Of a DNA stretch of 64,000 nt, positions 8,766 to 16,565 are shown piece after piece (the first letter of the stretch is position 1; the number at the start of each line of letters is the position of its first letter). Source of the stretch: Terasakiella sp033100395 (GTDB taxonomy: Bacteria > Pseudomonadota > Alphaproteobacteria > Rhodospirillales > Terasakiellaceae). The translations under genes were made by a program, and so were the position numbers. The notes under the pieces are model-generated. The model was given only the letters and a program-made list of their open reading frames with translations. It did not search any database and was not told the DNA's origin. The DNA lies in assembly GCF_033100395.1 (NCBI RefSeq), contig NZ_JAWLVJ010000002.1:124001-188000 (forward strand), read 5' to 3'.

Positions 8766-9431
8766 ATGGCTTTAACGACCCTGATTTTCGATCTGGATGG
8801 CACTTTAATCGACAGCGCACCGGATTTGCGCACCGCCTGCAACAAGGTTCTGGCAACCAAGGGACGCCGGGAAATCACTTTGCAGGAAACCACGCAATTT
8901 GTGGGCAACGGGGCGGCAAAGCTGGTGGAACGTGCATTTCGCACAACGGGCGATGCTGTTTCAGAAGATGAAATACCTGCTTTGACAGAAGCTTTTCTGG
9001 CTTTTTATGATGGGCATGAGGCGGATGAGACAACGATCTATGAAGGCGTTGAACAAACTCTGCAAAAACTGAAGGATCAGGGGTATCGCATGGGCCTGTG
9101 CACCAATAAACCTTACATCCCGACGATCAATCTGATGAAAGATTTGGGTCTGGGTGACTTTTTTGAGGTGATGATTGGTGGTGATCAGGTGGCGACAAAA
9201 AAACCACACCCTGAAATGATCCATAAAGCCTTGGCGGATATGGGTGTTGACGTGGCCGATGCCATCATGATTGGGGACAGCCCTAATGATATAGGGGCAG
9301 CCAAGAACGCAGGGCTTAGAAATGTCGCTGTCTCTTACGGCTATCGCAAAGTTCCGGTGGAAGCTTTGGAAGCCGATGTGGTGATTGATCAAATGTCGGA
9401 TTTACCTCGCGCCATAAACAGCCTAACCTGA
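8766..9431 (+). CDS. gph: Phosphoglycolate phosphatase-like HAD hydrolase
   Basis: A 221-residue haloacid-dehalogenase phosphatase, probably removing phosphoglycolate. Motif I FDLDGTLIDS, motif II region LCTNKP, the motif III lysine in KKPHPEM and motif IV IGDSPNDIGAAKNAG are all present, with a helical cap (C1 type) between motifs I and II as in Gph. An ATG at 8757 is also in frame; 8766 is preferred because the GGA at 8754-8756 gives a usable spacing. It is divergent from glmU and is followed after 4 bp by an MFS transporter gene. Confidence 0.85.
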   Translation: MALTTLIFDLDGTLIDSAPDLRTACNKVLATKGRREITLQETTQFVGNGAAKLVERAFRTTGDAVSEDEIPALTEAFLAFYDGHEADETTIYEGVEQTLQKLKDQGYRMGLCTNKPYIPTINLMKDLGLGDFFEVMIGGDQVATKKPHPEMIHKALADMGVDVADAIMIGDSPNDIGAAKNAGLRNVAVSYGYRKVPVEALEADVVIDQMSDLPRAINSLT

Positions 9432-9435
9432 GTTT

Positions 9436-10638
9436 ATGACAGAGAAGCAAAAATCCATTGGCCTGCTGGTCATCTGCGAAGTTTTTACGCTGGCGCTTTG
9501 GTTTTCGGCAAGCGCGACCATTCCTGATCTCAAACGGGAATTTGGGATCAGTGATCTGCAGGCTTCCCTTTTCAGCAGTATGGTCTCTGTCGGTTTTGTC
9601 TGTGGGACACTGACCAGTGCGATTTTCGGACTGGCTGACCGACTGCCGCCCCAACGTTTTTTCATGATGGCGGCACTCATCGGGGCAGTGTCGAACGCGA
9701 TGATTTTGCTGATCGATCCGGCATCACCTATGGTGCTGGTCGCGCGCTTTTTTACCGGGGCCATTATGGCCGGAGTCTATCCGGTGGGGATGAAGATGGC
9801 AGCCAGCTGGGCGGAAAAAGATATGGGTCTGCTGGTCGGAACCTTGGTTGGGGCGTTAACGTTAGGCTCCGCCATGCCGCATTTCTTCAATGCATTGGGC
9901 GGACTTGACTGGCGCACCACCATTGGGGCAGCAAGCCTGTCGGCTGTAGTTGGGGGCTTGTTGATTAATCTGGTCAAAACGGGTCCGGATTTGGGGAAAT
10001 CACCCAAGTTTCAACCGGGGTTTATCTTTCATGCCTGGAAAGACAAGCCCTTGCGCTTCGCCAACTTCGGCTATTTCGGCCATATGTGGGAACTCTATGC
10101 CAAATGGGCATGGATTGGCGTATTTTTGCTGGCCTCTTTCGAACTTTCCGAGTTGGAAAAGGCGACATCTTTAGCCAGTGCGGCAACCTTCGCCATTATC
10201 GGCAGTGGGGCTGTTGGGTGTTTTGCAGGGGGCTGGCTCGCAGACCGGATCGGGCGCACCTGGCTGACCATGGGGGCGATGACCATCAGCGGGACCTGTG
10301 CGTTGGTGGTCGGGATGTTCTTTGGCGGCAATCCTGTGTTGTTGATGATTATCTGCATCATTTGGGGGATCAGTATTGTGGCAGATTCCGCACAGTTTTC
10401 TTCCTGCATTATGGAACTCAGCCATCGTGATCATATCGGCACCATGGTGACTATGCAGACTTGTATCGGGTTTTTGCTAACCTTGACCACCATCCATCTG
10501 GTGCCCGTTTGGGTCGATCAGATCGGCTGGGAATGGGCTTTTGCCCCGCTTGCCATCGGGCCGTTTTTCGGTGTCTGGGCCATGGGGAGACTGCGTGGGA
10601 TGCCCGAAGCGGTGAAGATTGCGCATGGAAAGCGATGA
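9436..10638 (+). CDS. MFS transporter
   Basis: A 400-residue inner-membrane protein with about 12 hydrophobic segments. The loop between helices 2 and 3 carries FGLADRLPPQRFF, the MFS motif A position, and a second related GGWLADRIGRTW is found at the start of the C-terminal half, the usual internal duplication. The N-terminus (LALWFSASATIPDLKREFG) resembles the cyanate/nitrate-like subfamily of MFS carriers, but the substrate cannot be read. It begins 4 bp after gph and is probably co-transcribed; the intergenic repeat at 10651-10722 lies just after it. Confidence 0.85.
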   Translation: MTEKQKSIGLLVICEVFTLALWFSASATIPDLKREFGISDLQASLFSSMVSVGFVCGTLTSAIFGLADRLPPQRFFMMAALIGAVSNAMILLIDPASPMVLVARFFTGAIMAGVYPVGMKMAASWAEKDMGLLVGTLVGALTLGSAMPHFFNALGGLDWRTTIGAASLSAVVGGLLINLVKTGPDLGKSPKFQPGFIFHAWKDKPLRFANFGYFGHMWELYAKWAWIGVFLLASFELSELEKATSLASAATFAIIGSGAVGCFAGGWLADRIGRTWLTMGAMTISGTCALVVGMFFGGNPVLLMIICIIWGISIVADSAQFSSCIMELSHRDHIGTMVTMQTCIGFLLTLTTIHLVPVWVDQIGWEWAFAPLAIGPFFGVWAMGRLRGMPEAVKIAHGKR

Positions 10639-10650
10639 ATAACTACAATG

Positions 10651-10722
10651 TCATTCCCGCGAAAGCGGGAACCCAGCAGTGTGGAAGCATGGTAATCTGG
10701 GTCCCCGCTTTCGCGGGGATGA
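10651..10722. repeat. REP-like palindromic intergenic repeat, copy 1
   Basis: Two arms of 26 bases (10651-10676 and 10697-10722) are complementary along their full length if two G-U pairs are allowed, with a 20-nt loop. The core TCATTCCCGCGAAAGCGGG is the same family as copy 2 at 30921-30991. It lies between convergent genes (MFS and ygiQ) where the hairpin could end transcription in both directions. Confidence 0.85.
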
Positions 10723-10743
10723 CGGTAATTAAAATGCTGTATC

Positions 10744-12840
10744 TTAACGCCGACGTTTGCGCTGCCCCGGCCCCTTGCCAGCTTTCCCTTTAGGCTTATT
10801 GCCTTCAAAAGAACGACGACCTTTTCCAGAATGGGTCGTCATGAATTCCTGCGCTTTATGTTTGCGGCCCGTGCGCGCACCTTCCCCGCCTTTGCCGCCT
10901 GTCCCTTTGGGTTGCCAGCTGGGCACCAAGTGTTTCTTGCCGTTGCCGATCAAATCGGCGCGGCCCATCTTTTTCAAGGCTTCGCGCAGCATGGGCCAGT
11001 TTTCTGCATCGTGATAACGCAGGAAAGCTTTATGCAAGCGACGTTGTTTCAGTCCCTTGGCGGTGGAGACCAATTCGGACCCTGTCCGGCGCACGGGCTT
11101 GATCGGGTTGCGACCAGAATAATACATGGCCGATGACAAGGACATGGGCGTCGGTGTAAAGGCCTGAACCTGATCTGCGCGGTAATTATTGCGTTTCAGC
11201 CAAAGCGCCAGATGCATCATATCTTCATCAGAACAACCCGGATGGGCTGCGATAAAGTAAGGGATCAGATAGTATTCTTTCCCTGCTTTTTTGGCCGCAT
11301 CATCAAACATCTGTTTGAATTTGTCGTACGATCCAATGCCCGGCTTCATCATTTTGGTCAGCGGCGCATCTTCGGTATGTTCCGGTGCGATTTTTAAGTA
11401 TCCGCCCACATGATGGGTCACCAGTTCTTTGACATAGCGCGGGCTTTTGACGGCCAGATCATAGCGCAGGCCCGACTGGATGGAGATTTTCTTCACCCCG
11501 TCAACCGCACGGGCCTTTTGATAGAGTTCAATCAGACTGTCGTGGCTGGTGTTCAGGTTTTTACAGATGGTCGGATAGACACAGGAGAGACGGCGGCACG
11601 TGCGTTGAATTTCATCAGATTTGCAGGCCTGACGATACATGTTGGCGGTCGGGCCACCCAGATCAGACACCTGACCTTTAAAGCCGGGCACCTTGTCGCG
11701 CATATCTTCCAGTTCCTGCAACACCGATTCATGGGATCGGTTCTGGATGATGCGTCCTTCATGTTCTGTGATGGAACAGAAAGAACAGCCGCCAAAACAG
11801 CCACGCATGATATTGATGGAAAATTTAATCATATCCCAGGCCGGGATTTTCGCATCGCCATAAACGGGGTGTGGATTGCGCGCATAAGGATGACCGAAGA
11901 CCCAGTCCATTTCTTTGGTGGAAAGGGGGATTGGGGGCGGTGTCACCCAGATATCACGGTTGCCATGACGTTGCACCAGCGGACGCGCATTACCCGGGTT
12001 GCTTTCCAGATGCAGAACACGTGAAGCCTGGGCATAAACTTCTTTATCATCACGCACGGTCTCATAAGACGGGATGCGCACAACGACTTTTTCTTCGCCC
12101 TTGATGTCACGCGGATTGGTGTCATCAATGGAAGACATATCGACTTCCTGCCAGTCGTCCATACTGTCATCGCGTATAAGCGCACAACCGCGTACATCAA
12201 AAAATGTTTTCGGGTCCTGCTTGGCAGCAATCCTGTGTGCAACCTCGATCAAGGCGCGTTCAGCGTTCCCGTAAAGCAGGATATCTGCCTTGGCATCCAG
12301 CAGGATGGAACGGCGCACTTTGTCGGACCAGTAATCAAAATGAGCGATCCGTCGAAGGGATGCTTCAATGCCGCCGATAACCAATGGTACGTCTTTGTAA
12401 GCTTCGCGGCAGCGTTGGGAATAAACGATGACAGCGCGGTCCGGGCGCTTGCCACCTTCATCATCCGGGGTATAGCTGTCGTTGGACCGGATGCGACGGT
12501 CTGCCGTATAACGGTTGACCATACTGTCCATATTGCCGGACGTAATGCCGAAAAACAGATTAGGCTTGCCCAGAACCTTGAACGGGTCGGCATCTTGCCA
12601 GTCAGGTTGCGCGATAATGCCAACGCGGAAACCCTGGGCTTCCAGCGAGCGACCGATCACAGCCATGCCAAAGCTCGGGTGATCCACATAGGCATCCCCG
12701 GTCACAAGAATAATATCGCAACTGTCCCAGCCCAGCATGTCCATTTCATCACGTGACATGGGCAGGAAAGGGGCCACCCCAAAACGGTGGGCCCAGTACT
12801 TACGATATTTCGTAATATCTTTGGCTTTTTCTAGTTCCAT
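10744..12840 (-). CDS. ygiQ: YgiQ family radical SAM protein
   Basis: A 698-residue uncharacterised radical-SAM protein (UPF0313 family). The radical-SAM cluster motif CFGGCSFC lies near residue 350, preceded by the N-terminal domain typical of YgiQ (FLPMSRDEMDMLGWD and the DRAVIVYSQRCREAYKDVP region) and followed by APEHTEDAPLTKMMKPG and a C-terminal helical part. The tail is rich in Lys/Arg/Gly, as in many members. The length is normal. It ends facing the MFS gene across the palindromic repeat. The chemical reaction of YgiQ proteins is not known to me. Confidence 0.92.
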   Translation of the reverse strand: MELEKAKDITKYRKYWAHRFGVAPFLPMSRDEMDMLGWDSCDIILVTGDAYVDHPSFGMAVIGRSLEAQGFRVGIIAQPDWQDADPFKVLGKPNLFFGITSGNMDSMVNRYTADRRIRSNDSYTPDDEGGKRPDRAVIVYSQRCREAYKDVPLVIGGIEASLRRIAHFDYWSDKVRRSILLDAKADILLYGNAERALIEVAHRIAAKQDPKTFFDVRGCALIRDDSMDDWQEVDMSSIDDTNPRDIKGEEKVVVRIPSYETVRDDKEVYAQASRVLHLESNPGNARPLVQRHGNRDIWVTPPPIPLSTKEMDWVFGHPYARNPHPVYGDAKIPAWDMIKFSINIMRGCFGGCSFCSITEHEGRIIQNRSHESVLQELEDMRDKVPGFKGQVSDLGGPTANMYRQACKSDEIQRTCRRLSCVYPTICKNLNTSHDSLIELYQKARAVDGVKKISIQSGLRYDLAVKSPRYVKELVTHHVGGYLKIAPEHTEDAPLTKMMKPGIGSYDKFKQMFDDAAKKAGKEYYLIPYFIAAHPGCSDEDMMHLALWLKRNNYRADQVQAFTPTPMSLSSAMYYSGRNPIKPVRRTGSELVSTAKGLKQRRLHKAFLRYHDAENWPMLREALKKMGRADLIGNGKKHLVPSWQPKGTGGKGGEGARTGRKHKAQEFMTTHSGKGRRSFEGNKPKGKAGKGPGQRKRRR

Positions 12841-12892
12841 AGGCTCTACATAAGGGATTGGTCAGAAAATAAAAGACATTATTTAATTGTGA

Positions 12893-14527
12893 CTATTCCA
12901 AGTTGTCGTGTGCAGGAAAGTCGAGATAGAAGGTACTGCCTCTTCCCACTTCACTTTCCAGGCTGACAGTGCCGCCCATCGCCTCAACCAATCGCACCAC
13001 CAAGGCCAGACCAACGCCCGTGCCTTCGGTTGCATGCATGTTGTGCTGCCCACGATAAAAAGGTTCAAAAATGCGCTGGCGTTCATTTTCGGAAATGCCG
13101 GGGCCTGTATCGGTGACATAAAGACGCACATGGTCTGTGCCACGGTTTTTACAGCCGAACGTGACTTGGCTATCTTCGCCGCTATATTTAATCGCATTGT
13201 TTAGCAGGTTCAGGATGACTTGCTGCAAACGGCGTGGATCCACCTTGATATATTTGTCACTTTCAGGGTGGCCTTCCAAGGTGATGTTTTTCTTGTCCGC
13301 CATTGGTTTTGTGATCTGATAGCATTGTTTGAAGATATCGCGCGCCTGTAGAGTTTCTGTATCCAGTGTGATTTTGCCGCTTTCTACATGGGCCATATCC
13401 AGTACGTCATTTACCAGTGATAACAGCAATTCTCCGGCGGTTTGAATCTGACGGGTCCATTCTTTTTCTTTTTCGGTCAGCGTGCCGTTTTTATTAAGCC
13501 CCATCAGTTGGTTAAAACCCAAAATTCCATTGAGCGGTGTTCTGAACTCATGGCTCATGGACGAGAGGAAGACGGTCTTGGCACGGCTGGCTTCTTCGGC
13601 ATGTTCCAGGGCGATGGTCAGTTCGTCCGTGCGCGATTTGACCAGTTCATCCATATGTTCGTTCAGTTCGGTCACTTTGCCCAAAGCTTCTTTGTAATCA
13701 AGGGATCGCTTTATGGCAAAAATCGCAAAACCGATCAGAATTAGCGTAATGACAATAACAATGGGGCCGAAACTTTCAAAGATGGATTGAATCACATGTG
13801 TATGGCCATGAGCGACTAGGTGGGAAACCTTTTGATTCTGGCTATTATAGATGGGAAGTTCCAGACCGTGCTCAACATCATCCTCGAAATGCACGTTCGG
13901 CAAGGCATATTGATTTGTAAGATGGTCCCAATAGGCTTGGTTTGCACGGATGAAGGTCAGAAGGACAAATTGTTCTTCCCGGCTGCGTGTGGTTTTTTGT
14001 TCGGTGTGGCTTTCGTTATAGGTAAAGGCACTGGCCCCAACCAGAAACAGCTCTCCGTTAATTTTTGCCCAATGCCCCAAGGCTTTAAAGTCCTTGGGGC
14101 TGTGGCTTCTCGCCTGGTCTGCCAGGTGATGCAATTGCGTATTGCCCGCCAGTTCAAAAGGAATAAAGCCAGGATCAGTCTTCGGGACATCAACGCGCAG
14201 GAACTTTTCATTTTCCGGATTTAAGACCAAGCTTGCCTGATAGTCATAGGTTTCCAGCATATAAGCCCCGATATTGGCATCAATGAAATCAGGGTTTTTC
14301 TTGAGGATGATTTCATTGACGGCTTCGCTCCAGAGCGTGAAGACATGGGCGACAAGGGCAACGTCGTTGGTCTGGTTTTTCAACACAGCCTGGATAAAAC
14401 GGCTGCGTTCTTCTTCCATGTGTTCGTCATGTTCCTTGGCGATTTCCATGATCAGAAAACCGATTAGGCAGATGGCCAAGAGCGGCGCCAAAAGAAGGCC
14501 GAGCATACGTTTTTGAAGTTTCGCCAT
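12893..14527 (-). CDS. Membrane sensor histidine kinase with periplasmic CHASE4-like domain
   Basis: A 544-residue inner-membrane kinase. TM1 is at residues 8-27, a periplasmic domain of about 210 residues follows (it contains AVLKNQTNDVALVAHVFTLW and ETYDYQASLV, resembling CHASE4), then TM2 around residues 248-270, a coiled-coil linker, the HisKA box MSHEFRTPLNG with the phosphorylated His near residue 325, and a HATPase domain with NLLNNAIKYS, DTGPGIS and GTGVGLALV. There is no receiver domain and no response regulator gene beside it, so it is an orphan kinase whose partner lies elsewhere. The stimulus is unknown. Confidence 0.87.
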   Translation of the reverse strand: MAKLQKRMLGLLLAPLLAICLIGFLIMEIAKEHDEHMEEERSRFIQAVLKNQTNDVALVAHVFTLWSEAVNEIILKKNPDFIDANIGAYMLETYDYQASLVLNPENEKFLRVDVPKTDPGFIPFELAGNTQLHHLADQARSHSPKDFKALGHWAKINGELFLVGASAFTYNESHTEQKTTRSREEQFVLLTFIRANQAYWDHLTNQYALPNVHFEDDVEHGLELPIYNSQNQKVSHLVAHGHTHVIQSIFESFGPIVIVITLILIGFAIFAIKRSLDYKEALGKVTELNEHMDELVKSRTDELTIALEHAEEASRAKTVFLSSMSHEFRTPLNGILGFNQLMGLNKNGTLTEKEKEWTRQIQTAGELLLSLVNDVLDMAHVESGKITLDTETLQARDIFKQCYQITKPMADKKNITLEGHPESDKYIKVDPRRLQQVILNLLNNAIKYSGEDSQVTFGCKNRGTDHVRLYVTDTGPGISENERQRIFEPFYRGQHNMHATEGTGVGLALVVRLVEAMGGTVSLESEVGRGSTFYLDFPAHDNLE

Positions 14528-14612
14528 TACCTGTTTCTGCCCTTGAAGTGTTCCCGACTCTCAATATGTTTTTTCTTATTTTTCAGTATATAAGAACGTC
14601 AAATCTGATTTA

Positions 14613-15326
14613 CTAGACGCCGCGCTCATTTCCCCAGGCCAATACATGCATTTGGGGTAAGACGCAGGCTGTGTGCCAACGATCATCGGCGACTTTTTCT
14701 GCCAGCCATTTTAACCGATCCAGCACACCGGGGATATCGGCATTTTCTTCTGCCGAGGGGCAATGGTTACCCGCTTGTAGATAAAGCGGCAGATCGGGGA
14801 AGAGGCGGGTGGCAAACTGGGCATATTCATAATCGATTTGATCAAAGATGACGATCTTCAGACTGATTTGTGTGTCTTTCCCCACAGCCTGAATGCTGGC
14901 CTGCACGGTTTCCCAATCGGTTTCCATTTTTGAGGAAGGCGGCTTGGGGCTGAGTGTCAGCACATCCAGTTTGGAAAACCAGTCGCGCACAAGACTGCCT
15001 TGTGTTTCAAGGGCAAACTGATAGCCTTTTTCATGACCCAGATCGATCAGTTCTTCCAGGTCCTGCATGGCGGGATTGCCGCCCGACAGGGTCACCATCA
15101 TCGGTGTGTTCTGGCTTAAACGTTCAATCTCCCCCATAATATCGGTGGCTGTTGCTTTGCGCCAGTCAGCCGCATTTTCAGTTTCAACGGCATATAATGT
15201 ATCGCACCAGTCGCATCGGTAATCACAGCCTGCGGTGCGCACAAAAATGGTCGGACGCCCGATCAAGGCGCCTTCGCCCTGAATGGTCGGGCCGAAGATT
15301 TCACTGATCTGGATGAAATTGCTCAT
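14613..15326 (-). CDS. queE: 7-carboxy-7-deazaguanine synthase
   Basis: Radical-SAM enzyme that contracts 6-carboxytetrahydropterin to 7-carboxy-7-deazaguanine in queuosine/preQ0 synthesis. The N-terminus has the family EIFGPTIQGEG and the characteristic cluster motif CDYRCDWCD (C-x3-C-x2-C), followed by SGGNPAMQDL. A longer in-frame start exists, but the ATG at 15326 overlaps the queD stop (ATGA), and homologues start here, giving 237 residues. The gene is the third of queC-queD-queE. Confidence 0.95.
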   Translation of the reverse strand: MSNFIQISEIFGPTIQGEGALIGRPTIFVRTAGCDYRCDWCDTLYAVETENAADWRKATATDIMGEIERLSQNTPMMVTLSGGNPAMQDLEELIDLGHEKGYQFALETQGSLVRDWFSKLDVLTLSPKPPSSKMETDWETVQASIQAVGKDTQISLKIVIFDQIDYEYAQFATRLFPDLPLYLQAGNHCPSAEENADIPGVLDRLKWLAEKVADDRWHTACVLPQMHVLAWGNERGV

Positions 15327-15679
15327 GGTCGGTATTCCGCCCATGTTTTTGGCGTTTCGCTTATGCGTACGGCCACCACTTCGGGCCAGCGGGAACTGGA
15401 CCATTCATAAAGATGTTTGGCCATGTGTTCAGCCGTTGTGTTGTCTTCGCCCAGCACGTCATTTAAGTGACGGTGATCCAGTTCGTTATCGATATAGTCT
15501 TTCAGATCGGACAGTTCACGGTAATCGCGCACGAAACCTGCACTGTTCAGCGTGTCTGACTGCAGAACGACTTCGGCAATATAGTTGTGGCCGTGCAGGC
15601 GCGAACAGGGGTGATCATCAGCCAGACCATGCAACTGGTGGGAGGCGGAAAAGTGAAATTGCTTTGAAATGGTGAACAT
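15323..15679 (-). CDS. queD: 6-carboxy-5,6,7,8-tetrahydropterin synthase
   Basis: Converts dihydroneopterin triphosphate to 6-carboxytetrahydropterin. The 118-residue protein shows FHFSASHQL with the first zinc-ligand His, the CSRLHGHNY motif with catalytic Cys and two more His ligands, and LDHRHLND further on. The start ATG at 15679 lies 1 bp after the queC stop codon; longer in-frame starts run into queC and are rejected. Its stop overlaps the queE start by 4 bp, indicating translational coupling. Confidence 0.95.
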   Translation of the reverse strand: MFTISKQFHFSASHQLHGLADDHPCSRLHGHNYIAEVVLQSDTLNSAGFVRDYRELSDLKDYIDNELDHRHLNDVLGEDNTTAEHMAKHLYEWSSSRWPEVVAVRISETPKTWAEYRP

Positions 15680-15680
15680 C

Positions 15681-16391
15681 TTATTTGCCTTGCTGTTCTT
15701 TATAGTCGTTGCGTGCTTTGATCCAGAAATCGGGATCGGCATATTCCGTCGGATCTTCCACGCCTGCCAGATGGAAGGCTTCGCGGCGTTCCACACAGGT
15801 GCCACAGCGACCACAATGGATATCCCCGCCTTTGTAACAGGACCAGGTGTCTGCGTAAGGAACGTTCAGTTTCGTCCCGACGCTGACGATTTCATCCTTT
15901 GGGATATGAACGAACGGGGCATAAAGTGCCACATTGGCGTATCCATCCAGTGCATGGGCCTGCATCTTATTGAAGCTGTCAATAAAGTCAGGGCGACAAT
16001 CCGGATAGATAAAATGATCCCCGCCATGGACGGCTGTTGCCACACAATCACATTCCTGTGCAGCCGCTGCCCCAAAGGCGATGGTCAGCATGATGGCGTT
16101 GCGGTTGGGCACAACGGTGGTTTTCATGCTTTCTTCGGCATAATGACCATCGGGCACGTCTACATTATCTGTAAGGGCTGACCCTGTCAGCAAGGCACCA
16201 ATGGTGGTGATGTCGACGGTTTTATGGGGCACGTCCAAACGATCTGCGCACAGCTGCGCATAGGCAGTTTCCTTTTTATGGCGCTGGCCATAGTCAAAGG
16301 AGATCAGACCTTTTAAGTCATGTTCATGTGCCATTTTATAGGCAAGCGTGACGGAATCCAATCCGCCAGAGCAAATCACAATTGCTTTCAT
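15681..16391 (-). CDS. queC: 7-cyano-7-deazaguanine synthase
   Basis: ATP-dependent enzyme forming preQ0 from 7-carboxy-7-deazaguanine and ammonia. Features of the 236-residue protein are the PP-loop CSGGLDSVT near the N-terminus, FDYGQRHKKE, and the C-terminal zinc-binding cluster CYKGGDIHCGRCGTCVERR. It is first in queC-queD-queE. The usual final gene queF is not in this window. An imperfectly placed palindrome (CAGTGA-N2-TCACTG, 16430-16443) lies 39-52 bp upstream of the start and may be an operator. Confidence 0.95.
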   Translation of the reverse strand: MKAIVICSGGLDSVTLAYKMAHEHDLKGLISFDYGQRHKKETAYAQLCADRLDVPHKTVDITTIGALLTGSALTDNVDVPDGHYAEESMKTTVVPNRNAIMLTIAFGAAAAQECDCVATAVHGGDHFIYPDCRPDFIDSFNKMQAHALDGYANVALYAPFVHIPKDEIVSVGTKLNVPYADTWSCYKGGDIHCGRCGTCVERREAFHLAGVEDPTEYADPDFWIKARNDYKEQQGK

Positions 16392-16429
16392 CGGTTATCC
16401 TTGTTTTATCCGGGTAGGCTGCGACCGGG

Positions 16430-16443
16430 CAGTGACTTCACTG
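16430..16443. promoter_or_regulatory. Palindrome upstream of queC
   Basis: CAGTGA at 16430-16435 and TCACTG at 16438-16443 form a perfect 6-bp inverted repeat with a 2-nt centre, in the leader of the queCDE operon. It could be an operator; no preQ1 riboswitch consensus was recognised in this leader. Confidence 0.3.
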
Positions 16444-16565
16444 ACGCATAAATTGCGCCGCCTTATGTCATGTTTACATCAATGATGCAAGGAAATTTGA
16501 AAAAGGGCGGTTGTTGCAATTTTCCGCAGATATACGGCCTTGAAGTTGAAGGGGGGCGTCCATAG